A stretch of 17,139 nt of DNA from Thermocaproicibacter sp002397355 (GTDB taxonomy: Bacteria > Bacillota > Clostridia > Oscillospirales > Acutalibacteraceae), in assembly GCA_036830905.1 (NCBI GenBank), contig DAISNS010000041.1, positions 1 through 17,139 on the forward strand, given 5' to 3'. This document shows positions 6,747 to 12,988 of this stretch, piece after piece. A program made the translations under genes and the position numbers. The notes beneath the pieces are model-generated. The model was not told the origin of the DNA, made no database searches, and saw nothing but the letters and a program-made list of their open reading frames with translations. Numbering within the stretch: position 1 is the first letter of the stretch; each line of letters starts with the position of its first letter.

Positions 6747-6826
6747 ATATGTTTGTATATCGTCCGCACTGCTGCGGCAAAGCGGACGGAAACCCCATAA
6801 CGCCATGCTGATCGGAGGGATTGCAG

Positions 6827-9019
6827 ATGAAGGCGAATGTCCGCGCGGTGCCGGCGGGGAACAGGGCGTTCCATGGCTGTCCGCTTCGGCTGACGGTCGG
6901 CGTCATCGTGAAAAACGGCGCGCAAACGCTCGAGAAATGCCTCGACTCCGTCAGGCCGCTTCTCGGCGCGGTTCCCAGCGAGCTGATCGTAACGGATACG
7001 GGGAGCACGGACGGATCGGTCGAAATCGCCGAACGGTATACGGACCGCGTGATGCGTTTCCAATGGAACGGCGATTTTTCGGCGGCAAGGAACACGGGCC
7101 TGGCAGCCGCGCGCGGGGAGTGGTTCCTCTTCCTCGACGCGGACGAGTGGTTCGAGGACGTTTCCGAGCTGATCGCGTTTTTCCGTGGAAACGAATGCGA
7201 CCGGTACGGCAGCGGCTGTTACATTCAGAGAAACTACGCCGATTTCAGCGGAAGGAACTACGCCGACTTTCACGCGGTGCGCATTTTCCGGCGGTACCCC
7301 GGCATGCGGTTCGAGCGCCCCATCCATGAGTCCGTCCGGTGGCTGAGGCCGATCCGCTTTTTCAGCGCCTATGTCCACCATTACGGCTATGCGTTCCGTT
7401 CCCCCGAGGAGAAACGGGAAAAGGTGTCGCGCAACCTGGGCATGCTGAAAAAAGCGCTGGACCGGACGCCGGACGACATCAAGCTTCTTTATCAGCTTGC
7501 GCGCCAGTATTTTTCGCTGAAACAGTACGATAAGATCGTCGCGTGCTGCCGCAGGGGCCTGGAAGAAGAGAAGAGACATCCGCAGAGGGAGTGGAGACTG
7601 TCCTTCTATTCCGTTCTTGTGAAGGCGTATTATGATTCGCGTCGGTACCGCGAGGCGATCGGCGCCGTCAGGGAATGCGTCGGTGCCGACCGGGGCGAGG
7701 AGCTTCCGTATCTCGATTATTATCTGTATGAAACCTTTTCGCACTATGCCCTGAAGGAGTACGCCGAAGCGGCGGACGCCGGCGAACGGTACGGGCGGGC
7801 CTTCGAGAGGTACCGGCGCGACGGGTTCCACAGCGAATACCTTCTCTATGGGAACGACGTCGGCGTGCAGCCGCTTCAGCACGAAAACGCGGCGGCCGTC
7901 GCGGCGTGGTCTCTCGCTGCGCTCGGGAAGTACGAAAACGCGGCGCGGAAGCTTTTGCGGATCGACCTTTCCGTTGCGGATGTCGCCGGGCGGAAGATCT
8001 CCGCTTTGTGTTTTGTCCTTGCGAAAAAGACGGGGGACTTCCAATCCATCCCGGCGTATTACGGTCGGATCCTCGCGACGGGCGATCCCGCGAAACGGCG
8101 GGATTTCATTTCGACCTGCGAGTCCTGCCTGGAGCGGCAGCCGCAGGACCGGGAGAAGATCGTCCGCGCGCTGGCCGGGGCCGGCTTCCGGGACAATTAT
8201 ATCATTATAAACCGGATGAGGGCAAGCGCGGCGGACCGCGATGCGGTCGGAAAATTGCTGCGAACGCTCACGCCGGACGCCGGGGGGCGGGACGCGCCTT
8301 ACTCCGACGCCGCGTACCTCGCGATGAAGTCCGGGGCGGATGTTTCCGGGCTGTTCGACGTGGTGGACGGGGAATCCCTTCCCGGTCTGCTGATGAAAGC
8401 GGAGCGGGACCACCCCGATGCCCCGGAAGTGTTTCTCCGGTATGCCGGCAGCCGTACCTTCAGCGGCCTGAAGGGCCTTTTCTGGCGCGTCTGCCTGGAG
8501 GAGAGGATCCTGCTGGGATACCGGCGTTTCAGTCCCCGGGAGCTGCTTTCCCGTTTTCGGGAGTATGTGGGGGACCTGAACGAATACGGCGCGAAAATCT
8601 ACCGCGACGAGCTTTTTACGGAGCAGGGTGCCTCCCTGCTGCCGAGAAAGCTGCGGTTCGGCCGGCACATGCGGCGCGCGTATGAATCGGAGGACGCGGA
8701 CGGCGTCGGGTATGTGCGCGAGCTCAGGGCTGCGCTGAGGGACTGCCCCTCGATGGCGGAGCCGATCGGGCTGCTGGTGAAAAGCTTCGAGGATGAATCG
8801 AAAAAAAGAAAGGAACATTCCGAGGAGTTCGCGCATCTTGCGGCGACGGTGAAAGACCGGATCGAGGACCTGATCAGGCACGGCAGGCTCGACGAGGCAA
8901 GGCGCGTCACAGCCGGCCTTGCCTCCCTGATCCCCGAGGATGACGACGTGCGCCGTTACCGCAGGATGACGCATACGGAGACGTCCCCGCGGGGGACGGC
9001 CGCGGAGATTCCGCAGTAG
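6827..9019 (+). CDS. Family 2 glycosyltransferase with TPR-like repeats
   Basis: Predicted cytoplasmic transferase of a sugar from a nucleotide-sugar donor, acceptor unknown. 730 aa. Residues about 21-215 are a GT-A fold GT2 domain: LTVGVIVKNGAQTLEKCLDS (22-41), ELIVTDTGSTDGS (52-64), WNGDFSAARN (80-89), the metal-binding FLDADEW (102-108) and the RIFRR..RPIHES and VHHYGY blocks (about 152-188) typical of GT2 enzymes fused to TPRs (SunS-like architecture). From 215 onward the protein is helical, with TPR-like pairs such as DIKLLYQLARQYFSLKQYDK (217-236) and a long, unrecognised helical C-terminal half. ATG 6827 is chosen because GGAGG (6814-6818) lies 8 nt upstream; an in-frame TTG at 6821 is too close. 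Its sigma-28 promoter places it in the late flagellar regulon, so filament or hook glycosylation is the natural inference. The substrate is not shown by the sequence. Confidence 0.9.
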   Translation: MKANVRAVPAGNRAFHGCPLRLTVGVIVKNGAQTLEKCLDSVRPLLGAVPSELIVTDTGSTDGSVEIAERYTDRVMRFQWNGDFSAARNTGLAAARGEWFLFLDADEWFEDVSELIAFFRGNECDRYGSGCYIQRNYADFSGRNYADFHAVRIFRRYPGMRFERPIHESVRWLRPIRFFSAYVHHYGYAFRSPEEKREKVSRNLGMLKKALDRTPDDIKLLYQLARQYFSLKQYDKIVACCRRGLEEEKRHPQREWRLSFYSVLVKAYYDSRRYREAIGAVRECVGADRGEELPYLDYYLYETFSHYALKEYAEAADAGERYGRAFERYRRDGFHSEYLLYGNDVGVQPLQHENAAAVAAWSLAALGKYENAARKLLRIDLSVADVAGRKISALCFVLAKKTGDFQSIPAYYGRILATGDPAKRRDFISTCESCLERQPQDREKIVRALAGAGFRDNYIIINRMRASAADRDAVGKLLRTLTPDAGGRDAPYSDAAYLAMKSGADVSGLFDVVDGESLPGLLMKAERDHPDAPEVFLRYAGSRTFSGLKGLFWRVCLEERILLGYRRFSPRELLSRFREYVGDLNEYGAKIYRDELFTEQGASLLPRKLRFGRHMRRAYESEDADGVGYVRELRAALRDCPSMAEPIGLLVKSFEDESKKRKEHSEEFAHLAATVKDRIEDLIRHGRLDEARRVTAGLASLIPEDDDVRRYRRMTHTETSPRGTAAEIPQ

Positions 9020-9268
9020 CCGGAGAATGCAATGTTCCTCTGCCGGGGAGGTCCCGTTTCGGTTTTCGGGTCGAATTTTGACGGATTTTGCGGCCGCCCT
9101 GCTTTCCCAGCGGCACCGGAAAAACGGAAATGGAGGTATGGCGCGGAGGGGGTGGGAAGACGCTTTCGATGTTTTATCGCATTCGTTTCACGCATTAGTT
9201 TTGAGATGTCTTTTACCGGTGAATCAAAGAAGAACCAGCTTTCAGCCAGTTCATCGGAGGGAAAATCA
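9020..9268 (+). other. Gene-free spacer before the recombinase gene
   Basis: 249 bp without a supportable gene. An upstream in-frame extension of the recombinase (back to 9032) gives no recognisable protein. I see no convincing terminator after the glycosyltransferase and no clear promoter, so read-through into the recombinase is possible. Only small dyads are visible (for example CGAT-N5-ATCG near 9168-9180, ACCGGT near 9210). Confidence 0.5.
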
Positions 9269-9865
9269 ATGAGCGAAATGTACGGATATGCAATGGTTTC
9301 GACGAAGGAGCAAAGGGAAGACAGCCAACGGCGCGCTCTCGAAGAGGTTCCGATCTCGGAAGCGCGGATCTATATGGACAGGCAGAGCGGGAAAGGTTTC
9401 AACCGCCCGCAGTACCAAAACCTGCTCCGCAGGTTAAAACCGGATGATGTGATGGTCGTCGAGAGCATCGACCGGCTGGGGAGAAATTATGCGGAGATTT
9501 TGGAGCAGTGGCGAGTCATTACCAAAGAGAAGCGCGCGGATATTGTCGTCCTGGACATGCCTTTGCTCGACACCCGCAAGAGCAGGGACCTGACCGGGAC
9601 CCGGGTGTCGGATATTGTTCTGCAGCTGCTGGCCTATGCCGCCAGGACGGAACGGGAGACGATCCTCCGGTGCCGGCGGGAAGGAATCGCCGCGGCGAAG
9701 GCGCGCGGCATGAAAATCGGCCGGCCCTGCATCCGGAAACCGAAGGGATACGCGAAGATCAGGGAGCAATGGCTGAAGCGGGAGCTTTCATCCCGGGAAG
9801 CCGGTAGGCGGCTGCATGTATCCCAGGACACCTTTTTACGATGGGTGCACGGGGACGGGGGATAA
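9269..9865 (+). CDS. Small serine recombinase (resolvase/invertase family)
   Basis: Site-specific DNA recombinase that cuts and rejoins DNA through a phosphoserine link. 198 aa, the size of Hin/gamma-delta enzymes. The resolvase N-terminal domain has YGYAMVSTKEQ (5-15) with the nucleophile Ser11, SGKGFNRPQY (40-49) with Arg46, and ESIDRLGRNY (65-74) with Arg69 and Arg72. The long E helix (AARTERETILRCRREGIAAA, 124-143) leads to GRP and a C-terminal helix-turn-helix (LSSREAGRRLHVSQDTFLRW). The residue matching catalytic Arg8 of gamma-delta resolvase (YARVS) is Met9, which may reduce or alter activity. ATG 9269 has GGAGG (9256-9260) 8 nt upstream. No partner sites of an invertible segment are obvious in this window. 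It could act on DNA elsewhere or be a remnant of a mobile element. Confidence 0.9.
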   Translation: MSEMYGYAMVSTKEQREDSQRRALEEVPISEARIYMDRQSGKGFNRPQYQNLLRRLKPDDVMVVESIDRLGRNYAEILEQWRVITKEKRADIVVLDMPLLDTRKSRDLTGTRVSDIVLQLLAYAARTERETILRCRREGIAAAKARGMKIGRPCIRKPKGYAKIREQWLKRELSSREAGRRLHVSQDTFLRWVHGDGG

Positions 9866-9890
9866 ATCATATCGTGGAAAGGCAGACCGT

Positions 9891-9980
9891 CCGCGGAGGG
9901 CGGGGCCCGTAACTCGCGGGAGACCGCAGGGGAGAGCCCGCCTCGCGGAAAGAAAGCACTGATATTTGGAGGCTTTCCGC
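9891..9980 (+). promoter_or_regulatory. Structured leader before the EAL gene, competing stems
   Basis: Bases 9891-9904 can pair with 9937-9948 (CCGCG/CGCGG plus GGCGGG/CCCGCC with a small bulge), enclosing a GCGG-GAGA-CCGC tetraloop hairpin (9916-9927). A second perfect 8-bp stem GCGGAAAG/CTTTCCGC (9945-9952 with 9973-9980) shares 9945-9948 with the first and brackets GGAGG (9968-9972). The two folds exclude each other, as in switching leaders. I could not match it to the c-di-GMP (GEMM) consensus or another known riboswitch, so it may also be chance pairing in GC-rich DNA. Confidence 0.35.
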
Positions 9981-9983
9981 AAT

Positions 9984-11333
9984 ATGTCACACTTCCCGAA
10001 CGGGAAAGCCGGACCGTTTCAGGCGGACCCGCAACGAGACGCAAGGAGGAATACGGCTTTGGACCTTCCGAAAAAAACATCCCTTCCCGTAGTTTCCCGC
10101 ATGGTGGACAATCCTAAAGAGGAAGAGGCTCGCGTCGATTCCTATGTGGTCGTTCGATATGCGGTGGATTTTTTTACCGACACGCGGAAAGTTGTGGGAA
10201 AAGATAGGCTTTCCGCGCTGCTCCGCTGCCTTCGGGCCATCGTCGAGTCGGACTGCATCCGCAGGGAGCGGATTATCCGGGCGTATCCGGACGGGTTTGA
10301 TATTCTGGTCCTGTTTTCCGGCCGGAGGGAATTGGACGGCAGAATCGGCGGATGGGCGCGCCGTTTCCAGAAAATCCTCAAGCTGCTTGGGGCGTCGAAC
10401 GTCGTTTCCCTGTCCGCGGGGGTCGGCGGCGCGATGGACGCGTTTGAGCCGTCCCGGCTGGAAAAGTCCATGAATCAGGCTGTGTTTGCCAGGCATTTCG
10501 GACGCCTGGAGCGCAATCCGTTCGTGCGGTACTATGTGGACGAGGACTATCAGGCGCTGCGCCGGCAGCGGCGCCTGGAAGCGCAGCTCTGCTCCGCGTG
10601 GCGGGAGAACCAGCTTCAGGTCTATCTGCAGCCCCAGTATGACCTGGACGGCAGGAAGATCGTGGGGGCCGAGGCGCTCGTGCGGTGGTATCACCCGGAG
10701 CGCGGGCTGATCATGCCGGACGAATTCATCCCGCTGCTGGAAAGGAACCGCTGTATCATGCGGCTGGATTTCTGGATGCTGGAGCAGTGCTGCAAAATCC
10801 TGCAGGGGTGGAACGCGAGGGGGCGCCGCGGTTTCCCTCTTTCCGTCAATTTCTCGAAGATGGACGCGATCAGGGAGGATTTCGTTCCCCGTTTCGTTTC
10901 GATTACGGAAAAGTACGGTGTTTCTCCCGACCAGTTGTGCCTTGAATGGACGGAAAGCGCTTTTTCCAATCAGGACGGCCAGGTAACCCGGATTGCGGAA
11001 CAGCTTCACGCGAAAGGGTATCGGATCGCCATGGACGATTTTGGCACCGGGTACTCCTCGCTGAGCCTGCTTGCCGATCTGCCTGTCGACGTGGTCAAGT
11101 GGGACAGAAAATTCATGGATTTTCAGGAGGACAACCGGCACCGCCGCTCCTTCCTGAATCAGATGATGGGTATTTCGAAAAGCCTGAAGTACACGGTTAT
11201 CGCGGAAGGGGTGGAGTATCCATGGCAGGCGGCGCTGCTCAAGCAGATCGGGTGCAAATACGCGCAGGGGTTTCTATTCGGCAGGCCGGTTCCATGGCGG
11301 GCCTGCGAAAAGGCAATCGGTTTGGAAAGCTGA
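9984..11333 (+). CDS. Degenerate GGDEF-EAL protein, probable c-di-GMP phosphodiesterase
   Basis: Predicted to hydrolyse the second messenger c-di-GMP, whose fall generally favours motility. From the ATG at 9984 the protein has 449 aa. Residues about 50-185 resemble a GGDEF domain, but the motif reads YPDGF (about 101-105), so cyclase activity is not expected. The EAL domain (about 200-445) keeps the catalytic set: Glu230-Ala-Leu, Asn289 (SVNFS), Glu321 (LEWTES), Asp351-Asp352 (MDDFGTGYSS), Lys372, Glu408 (VIAEGVE) and Gln428 (AQGFLFG). No membrane segment is seen. Start is uncertain: the SD for 9984 is 11 nt away, while a TTG at 10059 has AGGAGG (10044-10049) 9 nt upstream and would give 424 aa, losing only an unconserved Arg/Pro-rich lead. 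Ends before a strong terminator and just upstream of the flgB operon. Confidence 0.92.
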   Translation: MSHFPNGKAGPFQADPQRDARRNTALDLPKKTSLPVVSRMVDNPKEEEARVDSYVVVRYAVDFFTDTRKVVGKDRLSALLRCLRAIVESDCIRRERIIRAYPDGFDILVLFSGRRELDGRIGGWARRFQKILKLLGASNVVSLSAGVGGAMDAFEPSRLEKSMNQAVFARHFGRLERNPFVRYYVDEDYQALRRQRRLEAQLCSAWRENQLQVYLQPQYDLDGRKIVGAEALVRWYHPERGLIMPDEFIPLLERNRCIMRLDFWMLEQCCKILQGWNARGRRGFPLSVNFSKMDAIREDFVPRFVSITEKYGVSPDQLCLEWTESAFSNQDGQVTRIAEQLHAKGYRIAMDDFGTGYSSLSLLADLPVDVVKWDRKFMDFQEDNRHRRSFLNQMMGISKSLKYTVIAEGVEYPWQAALLKQIGCKYAQGFLFGRPVPWRACEKAIGLES

Positions 11334-11421
11334 ATCCATAACCTACATCCGGCGGAAAGGCTCATCGGCTGAGCGCTCCCCGGAGAGACGGAAACGGCCG
11401 TCCCAATCGCGCTATCAGGGG

Positions 11422-11503
11422 AAGCGGCATCGGGCAGGGAATCGCAGCAACAAAAAATTATGGACTTTTGCTGCAAAATTTCCTTGCCCGATGCCGCTTT
11501 TTT
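11422..11503 (+). terminator. Strong rho-independent terminator after the EAL gene
   Basis: Arms 11422-11441 and 11480-11499 pair over 20 bp with a single G-T wobble; an inner 7-bp stem GCAGCAA/TTGCTGC (11444-11450 with 11468-11474) prolongs it, and six T follow directly (11498-11503). It separates the island from the flgB operon on the plus strand. The stem is much longer than most terminators; no T run lies on the opposite strand, so it is one-directional. Confidence 0.9.
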
Positions 11504-11550
11504 CTCTTTGCGCAGCCATTTTCCGGCTGTTTCTCCCGAAAGCGCAGAGA
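11503..11550. repeat. Imperfect dyad just upstream of the flgB promoter
   Basis: TCTCT..GCGC (11503-11513) is mirrored by GCGC.AGAGA (11542-11550), nine pairs with two extra bases on one side, around an inner AGCC/GGCT. It ends 12 bp before the -35 element. It may be an activator or repressor site for the flagellar operon, or a chance dyad; no known operator was recognised. Confidence 0.3.
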
Positions 11551-11561
11551 TATAAAACATA

Positions 11562-11590
11562 TTGACTTTTTGCGCATAATGTCGGATAAT
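11562..11590 (+). promoter_or_regulatory. Sigma-A promoter of the flgB operon
   Basis: TTGACT (11562-11567), a 17-bp spacer and GATAAT (11585-11590) each differ from consensus by one base. Start expected near 11597, leader about 150 nt to the flgB ATG. A sigma-28-like element TAAA-N15-GCGCATAA (11553-11579, six of eight in the -10) overlaps it and is probably weak or fortuitous. The leader (11597-11745) shows a small CTTGA-GT-TCAAG dyad at 11618-11629 and no gene. Confidence 0.8.
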
Positions 11591-11745
11591 ATATCCAAAT
11601 AGGGTATTTTGTAGAATCTTGAGTTCAAGCATTGCAATCATACGTTTCAAATCCCGCTCCGACCGCATGGCCGGGAGGGGCAGAGCGTCACTTTTATTTC
11701 CGCCGGCTGCGACGATAAAAAATCAGGAAATAGGGGAGGAATTCT

Positions 11746-12123
11746 ATGAGCTGGATCGACAGCATGTCCGTCAGTCTGTTGGAGAAGGATCTCGACGGCC
11801 TGTGGGTACGGCAGCAGGCGATCTCGGATAATCTCGCAAACTGCGAGACGCCGGGCTACAAAAGCAAGAGCGTTTCCTTTGAGGACCAGCTTCAGGCGCT
11901 GCTTTCGGACAAGGGGGAGACGAAGTCCGGGATGATCGGCGGGATCGAGGGCGTTTCCCCCGTGACGACCGAAGCTTCCGATGAAACCTACCGGGCGGAC
12001 GGGAACGGCGTGGACATTGAGAAGGAAAATCTCGAGCTGGCGCGGAACCAGTTGAATTATCAGTGCTCCCTCCAGATGGCGTCGGATGAGTTTTCGCGCC
12101 TGAAAACCGCCATCAGCGGATGA
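11746..12123 (+). CDS. flgB: Flagellar proximal rod protein FlgB
   Basis: Component of the proximal rod that crosses the peptidoglycan, exported through the flagellar secretion apparatus. 125 aa, usual length. The N-terminal rod motif is SDNLANCETPGYKSKSVSFE (27-46), containing the ANxxTPGYK signature, and the C-terminus NQLNYQCSLQMASDEFSRLK is typical. ATG 11746 has GGAGG (11735-11739) six bases upstream. First gene of the basal-body and export operon that continues past the window. Confidence 0.97.
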   Translation: MSWIDSMSVSLLEKDLDGLWVRQQAISDNLANCETPGYKSKSVSFEDQLQALLSDKGETKSGMIGGIEGVSPVTTEASDETYRADGNGVDIEKENLELARNQLNYQCSLQMASDEFSRLKTAISG

Positions 12124-12186
12124 TTGCTTTGCCCTCGCGTTCGCAAAGTCACGAAAACCAGGAATCAGGCGAAAGGAAGCTTCGAA

Positions 12187-12636
12187 ATGGCTTTTTTAAG
12201 TTCCCTTGACATCAGCGGCTCCGCTCTTACCGCGAGCAGGCTCAGAATGGACGTCATTTCCGAAAATCTCGCGAATTCCTCCGCCACGCGCACGGAAAAC
12301 GGCGGCCCCTATCGAAGGAAAATGGTGGTTTACCAGACGGCGGACGGCAACCGGAGCTTTGAGGACGCCCTTCAGAGCAAAATGGACGGCGTTTCGGACG
12401 CGGTGCCGGGGGGAGTAAAAGTCGCGGCCATCGTCGAAGACAAGACGCCCTCCACCCCCGTTTACGACCCCTCGAGCCCGGAGGCGGACGGGCAGGGCTA
12501 CGTCCAGATGCCCAATGTGGATCCCGTGAAGGAGATTCTGGACATGATGTCCGTTACAAGAGCCTACAGTGCAAATATTTCCGCGCTGAACGCCGTGAAA
12601 AACATGGCGGGCAAAGCGCTTGAAATTGGGAAGTGA
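12187..12636 (+). CDS. flgC: Flagellar proximal rod protein FlgC
   Basis: Second proximal rod protein. 149 aa, the usual size. N-terminus MAFLSSLDISGSALTASRLR, then ENLANSSATRTENGGPYRRK (26-45), the FlgC version of the rod motif, and a C-terminus with SVTRAYSANISALNAVKNMA and KALEIGK. The ATG at 12187 is chosen over an upstream in-frame start at 12124 because the protein then begins at the conserved N-terminus and AAAGGAAG lies about 9 nt before it. Separated from flgB by 63 nt holding a small CTTTGC/GCAAAG hairpin (12127-12148). Confidence 0.97.
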   Translation: MAFLSSLDISGSALTASRLRMDVISENLANSSATRTENGGPYRRKMVVYQTADGNRSFEDALQSKMDGVSDAVPGGVKVAAIVEDKTPSTPVYDPSSPEADGQGYVQMPNVDPVKEILDMMSVTRAYSANISALNAVKNMAGKALEIGK

Positions 12637-12641
12637 TAGAA

Positions 12642-12953
12642 ATGAGCACCATACCTCCCATTCAGAAAATCGCCCTTCCGGGGATCGAGGACCTTCTCGG
12701 GAAAACCGCCCAGGTTTCCGACGCTTCGGTCCAGGTCCCGTTCCAGTCGCTTTTCCAGGACGCGGTCGGCGACGTGATGCAGACCGGGGCAGCCAAGGAC
12801 GGCGAAGTGGAAAAAATCGTTACCGGCCAGACCGACAACCTGCACGACGCCGTAATCGCCTCCCAGAAATTCAGCCTTTCCGTGGATCTCCTGGTCCAGC
12901 TTCGCAATAAGGCGCTCGACGCGTATAAGGAGATCATGCAGATCGGCGTTTGA
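12642..12953 (+). CDS. fliE: Flagellar hook-basal body protein FliE
   Basis: FliE links the MS ring (FliF) to the rod and helps open the export gate. 103 aa from the ATG at 12642, within the usual 95-110. The conserved C-terminal half is present: NLHDAVIASQKFSLSVDLLV and RNKALDAYKEIMQIGV at the end. An in-frame GTG at 12633 overlaps the flgC stop codon and would add three residues; the ATG is preferred because GGGAAG lies 8 nt before it. Almost no spacer from flgC suggests translational coupling. Confidence 0.95.
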   Translation: MSTIPPIQKIALPGIEDLLGKTAQVSDASVQVPFQSLFQDAVGDVMQTGAAKDGEVEKIVTGQTDNLHDAVIASQKFSLSVDLLVQLRNKALDAYKEIMQIGV

Positions 12954-12988
12954 GGGGATTTTTCGGAAAGGACGGTTAGCGGAAACGG

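Noticed and set aside
6719..8974. Long minus-strand open frame opposite the glycosyltransferase
   Set aside because: Shadow of a clear GT2 gene with promoter and SD; the antisense product shows no motif.
9020..9268. Hin-like recombination sites around the recombinase gene
   Set aside because: No imperfect 26-bp dyad with a partner copy was found by eye; only short palindromes.
9866..10058. c-di-GMP riboswitch (GEMM-I or GEMM-II) or cobalamin riboswitch before the EAL gene
   Set aside because: The conserved GEMM core (GGCAAACC and GACGCAAAGCC) and the cobalamin core are not present; only isolated fragments resemble them.
11337..11480. GGA-rich 3' region of the EAL transcript as a CsrA sponge
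   Set aside because: Several GGA motifs and two small hairpins occur, but GGA is frequent in GC-rich DNA and none sits in a loop as clearly as in the flagellin leader.
11692..11718. GACGATAA shortly before flgB as a sigma-28 -10 element
   Set aside because: Matches 7 of 8 in the -10 but the -35 position reads TTTT, so the pair is unconvincing.
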